This document shows positions 61,329 to 64,000 of a DNA stretch of 64,000 nucleotides, one piece after another (position 1 is the stretch's first letter; each line of letters starts with the position of its first letter). Origin of the DNA: Candidatus Electronema sp. (GTDB taxonomy: Bacteria; Desulfobacterota; Desulfobulbia; Desulfobulbales; Desulfobulbaceae); the NCBI GenBank assembly GCA_026645415.1, contig JAPEVH010000022.1, positions 18,063 to 82,062 of the forward strand, read 5' to 3'. Position numbers and translations under genes: made by a program. Below the pieces are notes generated by a model. That model was not told the DNA's origin, did no database searches, and worked only from the letters and a program-made list of their open reading frames with translations.

Positions 61329-63248
61329 ATGTCAAAATCGAACAAGAAGAACAGAAAGATCGTCGAAGTGCTCGGGCCGGTCGATAATCTGGAAAGCTAT
61401 GTCAAGGCTGACTGGTGGCGACATCTGTTCAATGCCAATTATCTGCGCACGGATGGTGACGTGGTCGAAGACAGCGACATCACCCAGAAGGAAACAGACA
61501 TGTATCTTGCTGCTCTTCATCTACCCAAGGAGAGCTGCATTCTCGATCTCTGCTGTGGCCAAGGCCGCCACGCGCTGGAAATAGCCAGTCGGGGTTGGAA
61601 TAACGTGAGCGGCTTAGATCGCTCCCATTACCTGATCAACCGAGCGCGCAAGGTGGCTAAAAGCAAAAACCTAAATGTTGCTTTCAAAGAAGGCGATGCC
61701 CGAAAGCTGCCCTTTGCCGCTGATACCTTTGATGCAGTGCTGATTGCAGGCAACAGCTTTGGTTATTTTGACTCCAGCAAGGATGATGACCTTATCTTGA
61801 AAGAGGTGCTGCGGGTGCTGCGGCCTAGCGGCAAACTGCTGATCGACATCACAGACGGCGACTACATGCGGAGCCATTTTGATGCCCGCAGTTGGGAGTG
61901 GATTGACAAAAACTACTTTGTCTGCCGGGAACGCTCGCTCTCAGAGAACGGAGAACGGCTGGTCTCTAGGGAGGTAATCACCCATGTCAGCAAAGGGGTG
62001 ATTGCAGATCAGTTTTACGCCGAACGACTCTACACCAAAAATGATCTTGGACAATTACTCAGCCAAGCTGGATTCAAGCTCTGCGACAGCGGCACTACGG
62101 CCACAGTTTTAGCAGACTCAAAGCGCAACCAAGACTTGGGCATGATGGCCCGACGACTTATCATCACGGCTGAGGCTCAGAAAGAATGGACTGTTGTCGA
62201 GAAAAAGCCTGATAGCATTGATTCTGTGGTCGTTCTGTTTGGCGATCCGAGTAAGAGAGATGCCGTTAAGCCGGGCAGCAGCTTTGATGAGGACGACTTT
62301 CACACCATCAACGAACTGAAAAAGGCTCTGTCCAACCTGAAAGGCTACAGCTTCACCTATTTAGACCGGCATGACACCCTGATTCAAGACCTAGTCAAAC
62401 TGCACGGCAAATGCAGCTATGTCTTCAATCTCTGCGATGAGGGCTTTCAAAACGAGGCCCTTAAAGAGCTGCATGTTCCAGCCTTATTGGAGATGATTGG
62501 CCTGCACTATTCTGGCGGGAATCCGCAATGCTTGGCCTACTGTTATGACAAGTCATTAATCCGGGGCATTGCTACGGAAATGGATATTCCTGTGCCGCGT
62601 GCCTTTGTGATCAAGCCAGAAGATATTCGCTTTATCGAGTTCCCGCTCAACTTCCCAGTGATCGTCAAGCCCAACTTTGGCGACTCCAGCTTCGGCATCA
62701 CCCAAGCCAATGTTTGCTATGATCTGCAAGCCTTGGAAAGCGCAGTGACTGGTATCCGAGACAAGTTTGGCTACAACAATCCGATCTTGGTAGAAGAGTT
62801 TCTCACTGGCAAAGACATCAGCGTCGGCATCATCGGCAATCCGGGCAGCTCGTACATGATTCTGCCAGTGATTGAGGAGGATTACTCAGCCTTGCCGGAA
62901 GGACTACCGCGCATCTGTGGCTATGAAGCCAAGTGGGATCCTGCTTCGCCGTATTGGAAGATTAAATCAGTTCCAGCCAATCTCTCTGAGGATGTGGAGC
63001 GGTTTCTTGGGGCAAGCTGCGTCAAGCTCTTTGAACGACTGAGTTGCCGCGATTATGCCCGCTTTGACTGGCGTGTTGATGACAACGGTACACCTCGGCT
63101 GCTAGAGGTCAATCCCAATCCTGGCTGGTGCTGGGACGGCCACTTAGCCAAGATGGCTGCCTTGCAGGGTATCTCCTACAGCCAGATGCTGGGCAGCATT
63201 CTGGAGGCCTGTCAAAGCAGGCTGCTTGGCGCAGACGGCATGGTTTGA
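61329..63248 (+). CDS. Class I SAM methyltransferase fused to an ATP-grasp ligase
   Basis: A 639-residue two-domain protein. Residues about 45-280 form a methyltransferase: ILDLCCGQGRHALEIASRGW (SAM motif I), FKEGDARKLPFAADTFDAVL and EVLRVLRPSGKLLIDI. Residues about 300-635 resemble D-Ala-D-Ala ligase: VVVLFGDPSKRD, IVKPNFGDSSFGITQANVCY and LLEVNPNPGWCWDGHL, the metal-binding end. A ligase making a peptide or amide bond fused to a methyltransferase suggests synthesis or tailoring of a peptide-like small molecule; the product is unknown. It overlaps the following gene by 4 bp. Confidence 0.85.
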   Translation: MSKSNKKNRKIVEVLGPVDNLESYVKADWWRHLFNANYLRTDGDVVEDSDITQKETDMYLAALHLPKESCILDLCCGQGRHALEIASRGWNNVSGLDRSHYLINRARKVAKSKNLNVAFKEGDARKLPFAADTFDAVLIAGNSFGYFDSSKDDDLILKEVLRVLRPSGKLLIDITDGDYMRSHFDARSWEWIDKNYFVCRERSLSENGERLVSREVITHVSKGVIADQFYAERLYTKNDLGQLLSQAGFKLCDSGTTATVLADSKRNQDLGMMARRLIITAEAQKEWTVVEKKPDSIDSVVVLFGDPSKRDAVKPGSSFDEDDFHTINELKKALSNLKGYSFTYLDRHDTLIQDLVKLHGKCSYVFNLCDEGFQNEALKELHVPALLEMIGLHYSGGNPQCLAYCYDKSLIRGIATEMDIPVPRAFVIKPEDIRFIEFPLNFPVIVKPNFGDSSFGITQANVCYDLQALESAVTGIRDKFGYNNPILVEEFLTGKDISVGIIGNPGSSYMILPVIEEDYSALPEGLPRICGYEAKWDPASPYWKIKSVPANLSEDVERFLGASCVKLFERLSCRDYARFDWRVDDNGTPRLLEVNPNPGWCWDGHLAKMAALQGISYSQMLGSILEACQSRLLGADGMV

Positions 63249-63826
63249 GGATTTGGGACATCAGCCCCGGTTATCTCAACCGGCAAAGCCTGCTGGGTGA
63301 GCACCGGGAACTGCACGGCATCCTCTCGATTCTTACCAACAACAAAAAGGGCTATTCCCGCCACCCAGAAACCCTGCGTTGGGTAGGTTGTTTGCAGGCT
63401 CTGGCACGGCGACACCAGCAGCTTGCCTGTGAGATGGCCCTGCGTGGTTACAAGGAAAAGTCACCAGTGCTGGTGACCGGACATGAGGTATGGCCAGCAA
63501 TCTATATTGATGAGCCAGCCGTCCAGTTCGAGTTGCTTCGGGCTAAATATGTTGATCGTGAGTCGGGTCGGATTCCCTTGCCGCGCAATGCCCAGCAACT
63601 CTGGAGCCAGCACAAGTATTCTGTGCTGGCCCGTGATGTGCAGTTGTACAAAGCCATTGGCCGTGAGACTGCGGGAGGCAAGGCCGACTTTGCCAAGTTA
63701 GCTCGGCAGCTCAGTGAGCTATTGCGTCAAGCACCAAGCGTAGGTGGACTCAAAAACGCTCTACAGCATCTATGGGGTTATCTGAATACTTGTCAAGACC
63801 CGGATGATTACTTTCCGATTTTTTAA
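63245..63826 (+). CDS. Endonuclease V-like pyrimidine-dimer DNA glycosylase
   Basis: A 193-residue protein started at the TTG of TTGA (63245), overlapping the ligase stop. The N-terminus RIWDISPGYLNRQSLLGEHRE, then HGILSILTNNKKGYSRHPET, and PLPRNAQQLWSQHKYSVLAR match T4 endonuclease V-like proteins of bacteria that excise UV photoproducts. Its last dozen residues (NTCQDPDDYFPIF) read out of the adjoining transposon end, so the natural C-terminus may have been replaced. Confidence 0.75.
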   Translation: MRIWDISPGYLNRQSLLGEHRELHGILSILTNNKKGYSRHPETLRWVGCLQALARRHQQLACEMALRGYKEKSPVLVTGHEVWPAIYIDEPAVQFELLRAKYVDRESGRIPLPRNAQQLWSQHKYSVLARDVQLYKAIGRETAGGKADFAKLARQLSELLRQAPSVGGLKNALQHLWGYLNTCQDPDDYFPIF

Positions 63827-64000
63827 ACAAGTCAGGATGAGTTTTCCTCCACTTGCTGAGCGCCTCCATCGGCGTGATATGACCGAGGTTTCTTTGAGGA
63901 ATATTCGAGTTGTAAATATCAAGATACCTGATCAGGGTTTCTTCAAGCTGTTGGGCTGATTCAAAGCGAGTCTGCTGAATAATTTCTTTGATTCTGCCGT
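63750..64000 (-). CDS. IS3/IS481-type transposase, C-terminal part only
   Basis: The frame continues beyond the window on the minus strand and ends at 63750. It codes RIKEIIQQTRFESAQQLEE, then LIRYLDIYNSNIPQRNLGHI followed by TPMEALSKWRKTHPDLFKKS, the retroviral-integrase-type C-terminal region with the usual RNLGHITPMEAL block. It overlaps the glycosylase's 3' end by 77 bp. The family (IS3 or IS481) cannot be fixed without the rest. Confidence 0.75.
   Translation of the reverse strand, partial: GRIKEIIQQTRFESAQQLEETLIRYLDIYNSNIPQRNLGHITPMEALSKWRKTHPDLFKKSESNHPGLDKYSDNPIDAVERF

Noticed and set aside
63128..63244. Longer glycosylase starting at 63128
   Set aside because: The added 39 residues overlap the ligase C-terminus in another frame; the family N-terminus RIWDISPGYL begins at 63245.

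Overview
The window looks like a chromosomal segment of a Gram-negative, anaerobic Desulfobacterota (deltaproteobacterial) bacterium. My best guess is the Desulfobulbales, which include the cable bacteria, but no marker gene in the window was compared with a database. The pointers are an LPS export and core cluster, a futalosine-type menaquinone gene (mqnE), a split F0 ATP synthase operon (atpZ-atpI-atpB-atpE), two membrane or periplasmic multihaem cytochromes, an S-adenosylhomocysteine/MTA deaminase and a GEMM-I-type riboswitch. No rRNA, tRNA or CRISPR array was found.

Layout. 1-3 kb (minus): a zinc-ribbon Hsp70 (cut by the window edge) behind a receiver-histidine kinase hybrid. 3.3-9.4 kb (plus): a tightly overlapping LPS operon of msbA, an O-antigen ligase/glycosyltransferase fusion, a heptosyltransferase and a GT2 enzyme. 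9.4-14.2 kb: an RND efflux adaptor and pump, with an antisense 43-residue peptide gene between them. 14.4-16.1 kb: mpl (peptidoglycan recycling). 16.2-17.2 kb: an IS701-like insertion sequence. 17.3-19.4 kb: an HNH endonuclease plus an EcoRII-like restriction endonuclease without a methyltransferase. 19.4-21.4 kb: mqnE and dusB. 21.5-28.7 kb (minus): trxA, trxB, bamD, pilB, then two cytochrome c genes. 28.7-30.4 kb (minus): a J-domain coiled-coil protein and very small genes. 30.6-36.1 kb: hemL, an AT-rich two-TM protein, an HU-like protein, the F0 genes and mtaD. 36.3-40.0 kb: a TlpA-like thioredoxin, a small secreted protein, a nitroreductase, a lipoprotein, coaBC and darP. 40.1-41.0 kb (minus): a CAP-domain lipoprotein behind a GEMM-I riboswitch leader. 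41.2-50.3 kb: a CHAD protein, gyrB (minus), dnaG-rpoD and dprA. 50.3-54.6 kb (minus): a metallophosphoesterase and an AT-rich three-gene McrBC/LlaJI-like module. 54.8-63.8 kb: argS, a GH13 enzyme bracketed by a duplicated argS tail, rsmI, mnmA, yjbQ (minus), a methyltransferase/ATP-grasp fusion and an endonuclease V-like glycosylase, ending in a partial transposase.

Most of the window is housekeeping: envelope biogenesis, replication and transcription, tRNA modification, cofactors and energy. The accessory parts are two restriction-like modules (17.3-19.4 and 51.5-54.6 kb), the insertion sequences, the GH13 insert marked by a repeated argS 3' end, and AT-rich islands. The observations most worth following are the McrBC-like trio, the orphan EcoRII-like enzyme with its HNH partner, the GEMM-I leader in front of a secreted CAP lipoprotein, and the argS-tail duplication around the GH13 gene.
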